A program made the translations under genes and the position numbers. Positions 52,809 through 62,025 of a DNA stretch of 64,000 nucleotides are shown in pieces. The notes under the pieces are model-generated. The model had not been told where the DNA came from and did not search any database. It saw nothing but the letters and a program-made list of their open reading frames with translations. The DNA lies in the NCBI GenBank assembly GCA_910585455.1, contig CAJUEL010000003.1, positions 62,001 to 126,000 of the forward strand, in the 5' to 3' direction. Source of the DNA: an uncultured Eisenbergiella sp. (lineage in GTDB: Bacteria > Bacillota > Clostridia > Lachnospirales > Lachnospiraceae). Numbering within the stretch: the stretch's first letter is position 1; each line of letters opens with the position of its first letter.

Positions 52809-52945
52809 TTTTTCGTATTACATTTCATGCTGCACAAGCTGTGAAAAGTGATTGTTTGCAGTCCGGTTCCTTTCTTTCTGGCGGTCTTCATGGCATGGCT
52901 GTACACGCGTTTTAGAACCGCGTCGCTGTTTACGCCGCCAATGAA

Positions 52946-52975
52946 AACGGTCTGCGCTTACATGTGCAGACCGTT
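52946..52975 (-). terminator. terminator of the DUF342 gene
   Basis: AACGGTCTGC (52946-52955) with GCAGACCGTT (52966-52975); TTTT follows on the minus strand. Confidence 0.8.
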
Positions 52976-52982
52976 GTTTGTG

Positions 52983-54803
52983 CTATAGAACCTTAATTTC
53001 TCCATTTACCAGCCTGCCGTTTAAGCAGCTGGTTTCCTGTGACAGGCGGAGCGTTTCGTGATGGATGGTCAGAACCAGACCCGGATGAGCAATGTCGCAT
53101 TTTAACCGGCAGTTATCAGGCACATCGGTATCTTCCTCTGCCGCCTCGGCTTCCTCCAGTTCCTTATCATAGCGTGCCAGCTTCATCTTCTGCACGGATA
53201 AATCCAGCCGGAGCTTATTCATCTGTTTGGTCCTTGCCGGGCTTGTCGGCTGATGGCTCATTTTTTCCAGCTCGCTTATCAGCTCTTCTACATTGTATTG
53301 CAGGGATTCCCGTTCATATTCCGAGCAGGGCCGTCCGCCGATGGAGATGGCGGTGGGATTTTCGGATCGGGAACCGACGGTTTTGGCAGTGACGCTGCCT
53401 GCGGCGCGGATGTGTCCGCCGATGATTTTGCCCTTACCGGTATTGGCCTGGACCTCTCCGTCACAATATACGTCACAGTTTGCGAGATAGTCCGCAAACA
53501 GATTCTCCCGGACATGGACAGTGCAGTTTTCCATATATTTGGCGTAAAGATTTTTGCGGGAGCGGATGACCACGCGGCTGTCGCCCAGAATGCCCTTGGC
53601 GACCCGCAGATCGCCGCCGGATTCCACCACGCCTGCTTCCACAATGCCATCTATCGTGATGTCGCCCATGGCGCGCACCGAAAAGCCGTTACATACGTCC
53701 CCACGGATATGTACATCTCCCATGAAGTTGATGTTTCCGGTGGACAGATCCACATTGCCGTCAATTTCCAGCAGGGTTTTGATGCGGAAGGTTCTGCCGG
53801 AAAATTCCAGGCGGCCGGACATGCCCGCCAAAAGCTGGCTGCCATCTTCGCTGATTTCTGTATTCTGGCCCTGCGGAAGCGCAACCGCTTTTCCTTCCCG
53901 GCAGGGAATTTCCTCGTTGCGTACGGTTCTTCCGGGAATGCCCGCAACCGGCGGAACGGCCTGACAGATCACGCTTCCCTTTTCCACGTTCTGCACCAGG
54001 TTTAAGTTAAAATAATCCACCCGGTCATGTTCGTCTACCGTGAATTTCTGTTGTACAGAGCGGCTGTAAAAGTCTTCGATATAGCCGTCCTCTCCATGGG
54101 TGACAGGTGTTCCCTTTGCCGCAAAAAACAGGTGAAAATAGCGGTGCGGTTCTGCGGGCAGGCGGTCTAAAAGCTCTGTATCCACGCCAAAGGTGACACT
54201 GCTTTGTGCCAGTGCGTCATCCAGCATATTCCGCTGCAGCTCTTTTCCCGCTCCGGAGGGCGGAAATACCATGAGCCATGCCGCCAGACGGTCAGCGGAA
54301 ATGAAAACGAGCGGCTTGGCATCCAATGCTGTCGGTGTCATTTCCTGCTGCACATTTTCCGCTTCCTGTGTTGCCTCCGTTGGCTTTTGGGGGGCTTCCG
54401 GCTTTTTGGGCGCGGTTTCCTTCAGACGGGTGACAGCCGCAGTGGTGACTTCCTTTTGCAGCCGCATGAGCTCCTTTTCCGTTTCATCCGGACTCAGCGC
54501 TTCGTGGCCATCCAGCCGCAACAGGGGCACGGGCGCTTCCTCAGCCTGTTTTGCCCAGAGCAGATAGAGCTGGTGCAGCGCATGATCATCGGGCAGCTCC
54601 AGCTGATTGTAATCATCGGGCAGCGGTGGTGCTGCCTCTTCTGTGTCGGTTATTACTGTCTGCGCCGCAGGAGCTTCTTCATCAGCTTTCTGTGGCCTGG
54701 AGCCAAACAGGCGATCCCAAAAACGATTTTTAAATTCCATTTTTACCCCCGTCTCTCCGCCTGAGCGGGTATTTTGTTCCTGAAAACCGAATAGCTTATT
54801 CAT
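52983..54803 (-). CDS. FapA/DUF342-family protein
   Basis: The 606-residue chromosomal protein has the DUF342 layout: N-terminal variable region (about 1-170), a central FapA-like domain (GYIEDFYSRSVQQKFTVDEH then AVPPVAGIPGRTV) and a right-handed beta-helix with repeats of GDV/GNI and V-x-A-x-G type (VRAMGDITIDGIVEAGVVES), then a coiled coil (NVEELISELEKM). DUF342 proteins are linked to cell surface or flagellar and CheW-neighbour loci, but the function is not established. ATG at 54803 follows AAGGGGG; the frame extends 10 codons upstream without a site. It is minus strand, divergent from the polymerase gene. Confidence 0.85.
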   Translation of the reverse strand: MNKLFGFQEQNTRSGGETGVKMEFKNRFWDRLFGSRPQKADEEAPAAQTVITDTEEAAPPLPDDYNQLELPDDHALHQLYLLWAKQAEEAPVPLLRLDGHEALSPDETEKELMRLQKEVTTAAVTRLKETAPKKPEAPQKPTEATQEAENVQQEMTPTALDAKPLVFISADRLAAWLMVFPPSGAGKELQRNMLDDALAQSSVTFGVDTELLDRLPAEPHRYFHLFFAAKGTPVTHGEDGYIEDFYSRSVQQKFTVDEHDRVDYFNLNLVQNVEKGSVICQAVPPVAGIPGRTVRNEEIPCREGKAVALPQGQNTEISEDGSQLLAGMSGRLEFSGRTFRIKTLLEIDGNVDLSTGNINFMGDVHIRGDVCNGFSVRAMGDITIDGIVEAGVVESGGDLRVAKGILGDSRVVIRSRKNLYAKYMENCTVHVRENLFADYLANCDVYCDGEVQANTGKGKIIGGHIRAAGSVTAKTVGSRSENPTAISIGGRPCSEYERESLQYNVEELISELEKMSHQPTSPARTKQMNKLRLDLSVQKMKLARYDKELEEAEAAEEDTDVPDNCRLKCDIAHPGLVLTIHHETLRLSQETSCLNGRLVNGEIKVL

Positions 54804-55151
54804 TCTGATACCCCCTTGTGCGCTTTGGCGCATATACCAATCAATAGTTTGGAAATTTATTTCCAGACTTTCACCGCCTTTACCTGGGATGAAACGGAAA
54901 AAATCGCAAGTGCCGTTTCCGTGATACTTCTTTATTATTTATTATACTTCTGCCAAAGCACAATTGACAAGAAGAATTGAAAATATTTACAAAAAAAATT
55001 GAAAACAGGGGTGAAATGAATACAATATTTTCTTTTTCTGTCTTGCGACTATGTATTGTGCTTAAAAAATGTGAAATTTGACGCGCCCAAGAGGACAACC
55101 CGCCCGTTCTCCCTCTGTCCGGTGAGGCGGGCAGGTAAATAAAAATAGTGC

Positions 55152-55180
55152 TTGAAACAGAACATAAGTTCTGGTATAAT
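55152..55180 (+). promoter_or_regulatory. SOS promoter of the Y-family polymerase
   Basis: TTGAAA (55152-55157), 17-base spacer, TATAAT (55175-55180). AGAACATAAGTTCT (55159-55172), a perfect palindrome of LexA-box type, fills the spacer. Confidence 0.9.
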
Positions 55181-55263
55181 AAAAGCATAGAAACCTGACA
55201 GCACCTGATGACGCCGTTAAACTGACTGACATTGGCTGTGCATGGTGACAAGAGGTACGCATT

Positions 55264-56784
55264 ATGCAAAAAATTTACCTTGCGATTGATTTGAAGTCAT
55301 TTTATGCTTCGGTGGAATGCGTGGAGCGGAATCTGGATCCTCTGCGGACGAATCTGGTGGTGGCGGATGCTGCGCGCACGGAGAAAACCATTTGCCTTGC
55401 GGTATCGCCCACGCTGAAGCAATACGGTATCCCGGGACGGGCGCGCCTGTTTGAGGTGGTGGAGAGAATCCGGGAAGTGAATGCGCTGCGCCTGCCAAAG
55501 GCGCCGGGACATGCATTTGCAGCATCATCCTGTGATGCCATACGGCTGGCAGAGGATCCGTCGCTTTCCGTTTCCTGGATCACAGCCCGTCCCCGGATGT
55601 CGCTTTATATGGAATACAGTACGCGGATTTACAATATTTATTTAAAATACGTTGCGCCGGAGGATATTCATGTGTATTCCATCGATGAGGTTTTCATGGA
55701 TGTGACGCATTATCTGGATGCCTGCCATCTGGACGCCAGGGGACTTGCGAAGAAGCTGATACAGGAAATTTTACAGGAAACAGGAATTACCGCCACAGCG
55801 GGGATCGGGACGAACCTTTATTTATGTAAGGTCGCCATGGATATTGTGGCGAAGCATGTCACGCCGGACCGGGATGGGGTGCGGATCGCGTCTTTAGACG
55901 AAACGGAATATCGCCGGCTGCTCTGGCATCACAGGCCGCTGACGGATTTTTGGCGCGTGGGCAGGGGTTATGCGAGAAAGCTGGAGGAGAACGGTCTTTT
56001 CACGATGGGGGATGTGGCGAGGTGCTCGTTGGGCGGACCTGCAGATTTTTATCAGGAGGAGCTGCTTTATAAGCTGTTTGGTGTCAACGCAGAGCTGCTC
56101 ATCGATCATGCCTGGGGCTGGGAGCCCTGCACCATGGCGGATATCAAGGCGTATAAGCCGGAAAGCAGCAGCGTGGGGTCCGGTCAGGTGCTGCAATGTC
56201 CTTACCCCTATGAAAAGGGCAGGCTGATCGTGCGGGAGATGACAGATCTTCTGGTGCTGGATCTGGTAGAAAAGGGGCTGGTGACGGATCAGATCACGCT
56301 CACCATAGGCTATGACAAGGAAAGCCTTTCAGATCCTGAGATTCAAAAAAGGTACAAAGGACCGGTCAACACGGACGCCCATGGGCGCAAGACGCCGAAG
56401 CATGCGGGTGGGACGACCCATCTGGAACGGCCGACCTCCTCCACAAGGTTGATCCTGGAAGCGGTCACAAGGCTGTATGAGCGGATTGTGGACGAGAATC
56501 TGCTGATCCGGCGGGTTTATGTGACGGCAAACCATGTCATGGAGGAGAGCAGGGCCAAAAGGGAAGACTCCTTCGAACAGCTGAACCTGTTTACAGATTA
56601 TGCAGCGCTGCAGGAACGCAGAGCGGCAGAGGAAGAGGCGCTTGCGCGGGAGCGGAAAATGCAGCAGGCGATGCTGGATATCAAAAAGAGATTCGGGAAA
56701 AACGCGATTTTAAAGGGCATGAACCTGGAGGCGGGCGCGATGACGCAGGAACGTAACCGGCAGATCGGAGGGCATAAGGCATGA
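55264..56784 (+). CDS. Y-family DNA polymerase (UmuC/UvrX type)
   Basis: The 506-residue protein has the Y-family motifs IDLKSFYASVECVERNLDP near the N-terminus (metal-binding D9) and YSIDEVFMD with D141-E142. After the catalytic core come the little-finger domain and the clamp-binding motif QLNLF at 439-443. These error-prone polymerases copy past DNA damage in the SOS response. The promoter has a LexA box. The start ATG at 55264 follows GAGGTACGC. It overlaps the YolD-like gene by 4 bases, the usual partner in Firmicutes. Chromosomal. Confidence 0.9.
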   Translation: MQKIYLAIDLKSFYASVECVERNLDPLRTNLVVADAARTEKTICLAVSPTLKQYGIPGRARLFEVVERIREVNALRLPKAPGHAFAASSCDAIRLAEDPSLSVSWITARPRMSLYMEYSTRIYNIYLKYVAPEDIHVYSIDEVFMDVTHYLDACHLDARGLAKKLIQEILQETGITATAGIGTNLYLCKVAMDIVAKHVTPDRDGVRIASLDETEYRRLLWHHRPLTDFWRVGRGYARKLEENGLFTMGDVARCSLGGPADFYQEELLYKLFGVNAELLIDHAWGWEPCTMADIKAYKPESSSVGSGQVLQCPYPYEKGRLIVREMTDLLVLDLVEKGLVTDQITLTIGYDKESLSDPEIQKRYKGPVNTDAHGRKTPKHAGGTTHLERPTSSTRLILEAVTRLYERIVDENLLIRRVYVTANHVMEESRAKREDSFEQLNLFTDYAALQERRAAEEEALARERKMQQAMLDIKKRFGKNAILKGMNLEAGAMTQERNRQIGGHKA

Positions 56785-57266
56785 GTGTGGAGCAGGGAAA
56801 ATCAGGCGCAGGCAAAGCCTTTACAGATTTCCCGGGATTGCTGCAAAAGGAGGCGGATTTGCATCGCTATGACGATATCATCCGGCTGCCCCATCATGTA
56901 TCCGCAGTGCATCCGCAGATGGACAGGGCTGCCAGGGCGGCACAGTTTTCGCCTTTTGCAGCGCTCTCCGGCTATGAGGATGCGATCGAAGAAACCGGGC
57001 GGCTGACGGAAAAGCGGATAGAGCTTTCCGAAGATGAAAAGGCGCTTTTGGATGAGAAGCTTAAGCAGCTGCAGCTGCGGATTGCAGAGCATCCCCGGGC
57101 GAGGATCACGTACTTTGTGCCGGATGCCCAGAAAGAGGGCGGCTCCTGGGTATCCGTGACCGGGGTGGTGAAGCGGATAGACGCTGTCGGGCATATCATT
57201 TTATTGCAGGACGGGACTGCGATACCCGCAGGCGACATCGTTGAGATGGAAGTGACAGAATTGTAA
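56781..57266 (+). CDS. YolD-like protein
   Basis: The 161-residue protein has the YolD signature around residues 45-75: RAARAAQFSPFAALSGYEDAI, followed by helix and a small beta domain (RITYFVPDAQKEGGSWVSVTG). YolD-like genes pair with UvrX/Y-family polymerases and are thought to adjust their activity. ATG overlaps the polymerase stop, with GGAGG 9 bases upstream, so the two proteins are made together. Confidence 0.85.
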   Translation: MSVEQGKSGAGKAFTDFPGLLQKEADLHRYDDIIRLPHHVSAVHPQMDRAARAAQFSPFAALSGYEDAIEETGRLTEKRIELSEDEKALLDEKLKQLQLRIAEHPRARITYFVPDAQKEGGSWVSVTGVVKRIDAVGHIILLQDGTAIPAGDIVEMEVTEL

Positions 57267-57271
57267 TAATG

Positions 57272-57298
57272 GTTACTGTTTACTCTGTGACCAGTAAC
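57272..57298. repeat. inverted repeat after YolD-like gene
   Basis: GTTACTG (57272-57278) and CAGTAAC (57292-57298). It shares the GTTACT/AGTAAC ends with the longer palindrome at 58909-58938. Confidence 0.5.
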
Positions 57299-57399
57299 TA
57301 ATAATGAAGATTTGTTTGAACTGTTGCAAGCAGGGATTGCAGCGGATATACAGGAAATGTTATGATGATAGGGAAAAATAAATCCGGGAGGGCATGGTA

Positions 57400-58902
57400 A
57401 TGGAATATTTTAAGAGAGTGGCGCCGGAATCGGTGGGGATTTCTTCGGCGGGAATACTGGATTTTCTGGAAGAGGTCCAAAAAAAGGGGATTGAAATGCA
57501 CAGCCTGATGGTGATCCGTCACGGAAAATGCTGCAGCGCAGGTTGGTGGGAGCCATATGGTCCGGAGGATTTGAATCCGCTTTTTTCTTTCAGTAAAACC
57601 CTGACGGCTACTGCGATAGGCTTTGCCTGGCAGGAAGGACTTTTGTCACTGGAGGAGAGGCTGATTGATATTTTTCCGGAGGAAGCGCCTGCTGCGCCTT
57701 CGCTTCATTTGCAGAAGGTGACGCTGGAGCATTTGCTGATCATGGGCTGTGGCCACGATGCAGAGCCGGTGCAGTGCATGGAGGATCCGGACTGGATCCG
57801 GGCTTTTTTACATCATCCGGTCGTGCATGAGCCGGGAACCTTCTATATCTATAATACTGCAGGTACCAATATGCTGGCTGCAGTGATTTTGCGGAAAACG
57901 GGACAAAATGTGACGGAATACCTGCGTCCCAGGCTTTTTGATCCACTGGGCATTGGGGAAGTGGCCTGTCGGCGCATGCCGGGCAGAGAGGGCGTGGAAG
58001 CGGGCGGTTTCGGCATGAAGCTTACGACGGAGGATATGGCGCGGTTTACCTGGTTTTTGAAAAACCGGGGATGCTGGGAAGAAAATCAGCTGCTTCGGGA
58101 AGAGTGGTTTGACCGGGCATGCAGCAAACGGATTGAAACGGCAGGGGATAAGGAAGGGCATGTCAGGGAATGGGCGCAGGGCTATGGTTATCAGTGCTGG
58201 ATGGGATCGATTCCGGGATCCTTTCGGGTGGATGGCGCTTATGGACAGTTCGGTTTTGTGTTTCCCGCGCTGGATATGGTTGTCATAGCGACGATGGCGA
58301 CGGAGCAGACCCAGTCCATGATCGATTCGTTGCTGGCACGGCTGCTTCCGGCGGTGGGGGAAGACGTGCTGCCTGTGTCCCGGGAGGCAGGAATTTTACA
58401 GAGCAGGCTGGAGCGGGCGAGCGTTCCTGTCCTGTCCGGGAGCAGAAGCGCATGGCTGGAAGAGAAAATGGCCGGAGTGATTTACCGGGCAGAGACGACA
58501 GAGCCGGGAGCAGGCTGTGACGGTCTGGAGCGGCTGATCGGCGGCGTGGGATTAGCAACGGCAGAGGAGAGCGTCCTGGAGGAAATGTGGTTTTCCATCA
58601 AAGAAAGATCGCTGGTCTGGCATGTACGGGAAAAGGGAGAAGAAATATGTCTGGAGGCAGCGCTGGACGGCAGATTTTTCAAAAACAGCGTCCTGGGACA
58701 TCGTTATGGAGCCTGTGCCCGGTTCAGAGGACCACATGCGCTGGAGCTGGAGATACGCAGAACGGATGCCATCAGCGGCGTCAGCCTTTTATTCCGCTTT
58801 TTGGGGGAAAGGCTTTTACTGGAAGCGGACGATACGCTGGTGGCGGCGGGCATCATGGGAAGAAGCGAGAGAAAAACCTGTGCTTTTTACCGGAAAAGGT
58901 GA
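57400..58902 (+). CDS. serine hydrolase, class C beta-lactamase-like
   Basis: The 500-residue protein has the SFSKT (S-x-x-K) active-site motif and the YNTAGTNM region that corresponds to the second motif (Y-x-N), and DGAYGQFGF in the place of the third (HxG-like). This is the beta-lactamase/transpeptidase-like esterase fold; most chromosomal members are esterases or peptidases, not antibiotic resistance enzymes. The C-terminal third (about residues 330-500) is an added domain. ATG at 57400 follows GGGAGG by 8 bases. It lies before the GH42 gene with a palindrome between, so a link to sugar uptake is possible. Confidence 0.8.
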   Translation: MEYFKRVAPESVGISSAGILDFLEEVQKKGIEMHSLMVIRHGKCCSAGWWEPYGPEDLNPLFSFSKTLTATAIGFAWQEGLLSLEERLIDIFPEEAPAAPSLHLQKVTLEHLLIMGCGHDAEPVQCMEDPDWIRAFLHHPVVHEPGTFYIYNTAGTNMLAAVILRKTGQNVTEYLRPRLFDPLGIGEVACRRMPGREGVEAGGFGMKLTTEDMARFTWFLKNRGCWEENQLLREEWFDRACSKRIETAGDKEGHVREWAQGYGYQCWMGSIPGSFRVDGAYGQFGFVFPALDMVVIATMATEQTQSMIDSLLARLLPAVGEDVLPVSREAGILQSRLERASVPVLSGSRSAWLEEKMAGVIYRAETTEPGAGCDGLERLIGGVGLATAEESVLEEMWFSIKERSLVWHVREKGEEICLEAALDGRFFKNSVLGHRYGACARFRGPHALELEIRRTDAISGVSLLFRFLGERLLLEADDTLVAAGIMGRSERKTCAFYRKR

Positions 58903-58908
58903 TCAGAA

Positions 58909-58938
58909 GTTACTATTCAGACGTGTCTGAATAGTAAC
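58909..58938. repeat. perfect 30-base palindrome
   Basis: GTTACTATTCAGAC (58909-58922), loop GT, GTCTGAATAGTAAC (58925-58938). It has no T-run, so it is not a simple terminator. It lies 6 bases after a stop codon and could be a dispersed intergenic repeat of the host. Confidence 0.75.
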
Positions 58939-58978
58939 AATCAGAATATCATTGGCAGCAAAGGGAGGAGAGATGGCA

Positions 58979-60982
58979 ATGAATGAACTTTTGTACGGTG
59001 TTGCATATTACGATGAGTATATGCCTTATGACAGGCTGGATCAGGATGTGGAGATGATGCAGGAGGCGGGCATTAATCTGGTGCGCATCGCGGAGTCCAC
59101 CTGGAGCACGTTGGAGCCGCGGGATGGAGAATTTGATTTTTCACACATAGACCGGGTGCTGGAGGCGATGGGAAAAGCGGGCATTCATGTGATCGTGGGA
59201 ACCCCCACTTACGCGATTCCGTCCTGGATGGAAAAAAAGCATCCGGATATCATGGTGGTCACCAGACAGGGCAGGAGCATTTACGGCGCCCGGCAGATCA
59301 TGGATATCACGAATAAGGCATATCTGTTTTACTGCGAGCGGGTGATCCGGAAGCTCATGGCGCATGTGAAGGATCATCCGGCGGTGATCGGTTATCAGGT
59401 GGACAATGAAACCAAGCATTTCGGCACCGCTGCAGAGTCGGTTCAGCGGGATTTCGTGGAATATTTAAAGGACAAATTCGGCGGTGACACAGAGGCGATG
59501 AACCGGGAGTTCGGATTTCATTACTGGAGCAACGCGGTGCATGACTGGAAGGATTTTCCGGATGTGCGGGGAACGATCAACGGAAGCCTTGCCGGAGAAT
59601 ATGCGAAATTCCAGCGGGGGCTGGTGACGAAGTTTTTGGCATGGCAGGCGGCGCTTGTGCGGGAATACAAGCGGGAGGATCAGTTCATTACGCACAATTT
59701 TGACTTCGCATGGAAGGGCGCATCTTATGGCGTGCAGCCGGATGTGAACCATTTCCAGACGGCTCAATGCCTGGATATCGCCGGCTGTGATATTTACCAC
59801 CCGTCCCAGGATAAGCTGACCGGAGCAGAGATCGCTTTCGGTGGGGACCTGACAAGATCCTTAAAGCAGGACAACTATTTTGTTCTGGAAACGCAGGCGC
59901 AGGGGTTTCCGGAATGGACGCCGTATGACGGGCAGCTTCGGCTGTTGGCCTTTTCCCATCTGGCCTCGGGCGCTGATCTGGTGGAATACTGGCACTGGCA
60001 TTCTTTGCATAACGCCTGTGAAACCTATTGGAAAGGGCTTTTGAGTCACGATTTTGCAAAAAATCACCCCTATCGGGAAGCGGCTAGCGTGGGGCGTGAC
60101 TTTAAGCGGCTGGGAGATAAGCTGCTGCATTTGCGCAAAAACAATGAGATCGCTATTCTGGTGAGCAATGAGTCGCTGACAGGCATTGACCTGTTTCCGA
60201 TAAGCGGTGGCATCAGCTATAACGATGTGGTGCGCTGGCTTTATGACGCGCTCTATGAAATGAATTATGAGTGTGACTTTATTTTTCCGGAGGAACAGGC
60301 GCTTACCCGGTATAAGGCGATTCTGATGCCGGCCTTTTACTGTGCGCCGGAGGGGACGCTGCTTCGGCTGAAGGAATATGTCAGGCAAGGAGGCGTGCTC
60401 ATTGGCACCTTCAAATCCTGCTTTACCAATGAAAATGTCAGGGTATATCCGGATGTACAGCCTCATATCCTGCGGGAGTGTTTCGGCGCGTATTATCATC
60501 AGTTTTCCTCTGCCGGGCAGGTCGGGCTTACGGGGAAATACTGCTGTGCGCAGGATGGAGAGTGTGCAGAGGGATTTTTGGAATGTCTGGAGACTGACGG
60601 CGGAGAAGCGATTCTTGACTATGTGCACGACAACTGGGGACAGTATGCCGCCGCTGTGAAAAACAGCTACGGGGACGGAACTGCGGTATATCTGGGCTGT
60701 AAGTTTTCCAAAAAACTTTTGAAGGAAATCCTGCATGATGTATTTGAAGGTGCAGGAATCACACCGAATGAAGGATCGACAGGATTTCCGGTCATTGTCA
60801 GGAAGGGGATAAACCGGCATGGAAAGCAGATCGTATATTTGCTGAATTATTCCGGGCAGACGCAACGGGCACAGTGTCCCAGGGGGGCATGGCAGGAGCT
60901 TTTGTCCGGGGACAGATATGAAGCGGATATGCCGGTTATGCTGGAAAAATGGGGCTTTGCGATTCTGGAAGAGTCGGAATAG
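58979..60982 (+). CDS. GH42 beta-galactosidase
   Basis: The 667-residue enzyme matches glycoside hydrolase family 42: start MNELLYGVAYYDEY, acid/base E144 in DNE, nucleophile E304 in LETQ, and the central WHWHSLHN block. Residues about 400-610 form the trimerisation/Rossmann-like domain and the last 60 a small beta domain. GH42 enzymes release galactose from galacto-oligosaccharides or plant galactans; there is no signal peptide, so it acts in the cytoplasm. ATG 58979 is 10 bases after GGAGG; ATG 58973 is an alternative. It precedes a GH43 gene on the same transcript. Confidence 0.9.
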   Translation: MNELLYGVAYYDEYMPYDRLDQDVEMMQEAGINLVRIAESTWSTLEPRDGEFDFSHIDRVLEAMGKAGIHVIVGTPTYAIPSWMEKKHPDIMVVTRQGRSIYGARQIMDITNKAYLFYCERVIRKLMAHVKDHPAVIGYQVDNETKHFGTAAESVQRDFVEYLKDKFGGDTEAMNREFGFHYWSNAVHDWKDFPDVRGTINGSLAGEYAKFQRGLVTKFLAWQAALVREYKREDQFITHNFDFAWKGASYGVQPDVNHFQTAQCLDIAGCDIYHPSQDKLTGAEIAFGGDLTRSLKQDNYFVLETQAQGFPEWTPYDGQLRLLAFSHLASGADLVEYWHWHSLHNACETYWKGLLSHDFAKNHPYREAASVGRDFKRLGDKLLHLRKNNEIAILVSNESLTGIDLFPISGGISYNDVVRWLYDALYEMNYECDFIFPEEQALTRYKAILMPAFYCAPEGTLLRLKEYVRQGGVLIGTFKSCFTNENVRVYPDVQPHILRECFGAYYHQFSSAGQVGLTGKYCCAQDGECAEGFLECLETDGGEAILDYVHDNWGQYAAAVKNSYGDGTAVYLGCKFSKKLLKEILHDVFEGAGITPNEGSTGFPVIVRKGINRHGKQIVYLLNYSGQTQRAQCPRGAWQELLSGDRYEADMPVMLEKWGFAILEESE

Positions 60983-61008
60983 AACAATATATCAGGAGGA
61001 GACAGGAA

Positions 61009-61944
61009 ATGCAGGCATATTTATTCGTGCATTTTAAAGAAAAGACGAGCCCGGAGGGAGAGCAGGTATATTTCGGGCTCAGCAGGGACGGTTTTTGCTG
61101 GGAGGAGGTCAACGGTGGACAACCCGTGCTGTGGGCATACTACGGCGATAAGGGAGTGCGGGATTTTACGATCATCCGGCACCGGGAAACCGGAAAGTAT
61201 TACATTATCGCGACGGATTTAAGCTTGTCCTATGGCATGCGGAACCAGTATCACCATTCCTGGGACGAGATCGGACGAAACGGAAGCAAATGTTTCTCCG
61301 TCTGGGAATCCCGGGATCTGGTTGACTGGTCGGAGCAGCGCCTCGTACAGATCGGGGATGAAGATTTTGGCTGTCTGTGGGCGCCGGATGTTATTTTTGA
61401 TGAAAGGAATGGAGATTACGTGCTTCACTGGTCCTCCTCTCACCGGAAGAATGATTATGGGCAAAAGGCGATTTTTTACAGCCGGACGAAGGATTTCGTG
61501 CATTTTTCAAAACCGGAGGAGTTGTACCGCAAGGAGGATTCGGGCGTGATCGACTCCGCCATGTATGAGGAAAACGGCAAATATTACCTGTTTGTGAAAA
61601 GTGAGGACAATCCGGCAAAGATTATTTTACTGGAATCGGAAAATGTGACAGGTCCGTTTGTGCGGATAGACGCGTTTGACGCTTCCATGGGCAGCGTGGA
61701 AGCAGGGCTGTATGAAGCGCCCACGGCGGTACGGCTGGAGGACGGAAGATGGTGCCTGTTTTTAGACTATTACGGCGTGCCGGGCGCGGGGCAGGGATAT
61801 GTGCCCTTCGTTTCCGATGATCTGGCGTCAGGCAGGTTTGTGCGGTCGGATGAAAAGTTTTCATTCCCCTATGGCTTTAAGCACGGAACGATTCTGACGA
61901 TCGGCATGGAGGAGTATGAGAGGATCAGGAAGCATTACGGCTGA
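61009..61944 (+). CDS. GH43-type glycosidase
   Basis: The 311-residue protein has the five-bladed propeller sequence style of family GH43/GH117: VRDFTIIRHRETGKYYIIATD, GCLWAPDVIFDERNGDYVLHW and SGVIDSAMYEENGKYYLF, one acidic residue per block. These enzymes cut arabinose, xylose or galactose side chains. No signal peptide, hence cytoplasmic. ATG at 61009 follows AGGAGGAGACAGGAA and lies 26 bases after the GH42 stop, so the genes form one operon. Substrate not predictable here. Confidence 0.8.
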   Translation: MQAYLFVHFKEKTSPEGEQVYFGLSRDGFCWEEVNGGQPVLWAYYGDKGVRDFTIIRHRETGKYYIIATDLSLSYGMRNQYHHSWDEIGRNGSKCFSVWESRDLVDWSEQRLVQIGDEDFGCLWAPDVIFDERNGDYVLHWSSSHRKNDYGQKAIFYSRTKDFVHFSKPEELYRKEDSGVIDSAMYEENGKYYLFVKSEDNPAKIILLESENVTGPFVRIDAFDASMGSVEAGLYEAPTAVRLEDGRWCLFLDYYGVPGAGQGYVPFVSDDLASGRFVRSDEKFSFPYGFKHGTILTIGMEEYERIRKHYG

Positions 61945-62025
61945 GGGCTGCGTATGCGCGCGCAGGGCGCACACCTTTTTACCGCCGTTGCATATGATAT
62001 ACAAACTATGCAATCGGAGGATATT

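Noticed and set aside
53253..54764. Long plus-strand ORFs opposite the DUF342 gene
   Set aside because: They are shadows of the GC-rich minus-strand gene, which has a family match, a binding site and a terminator.
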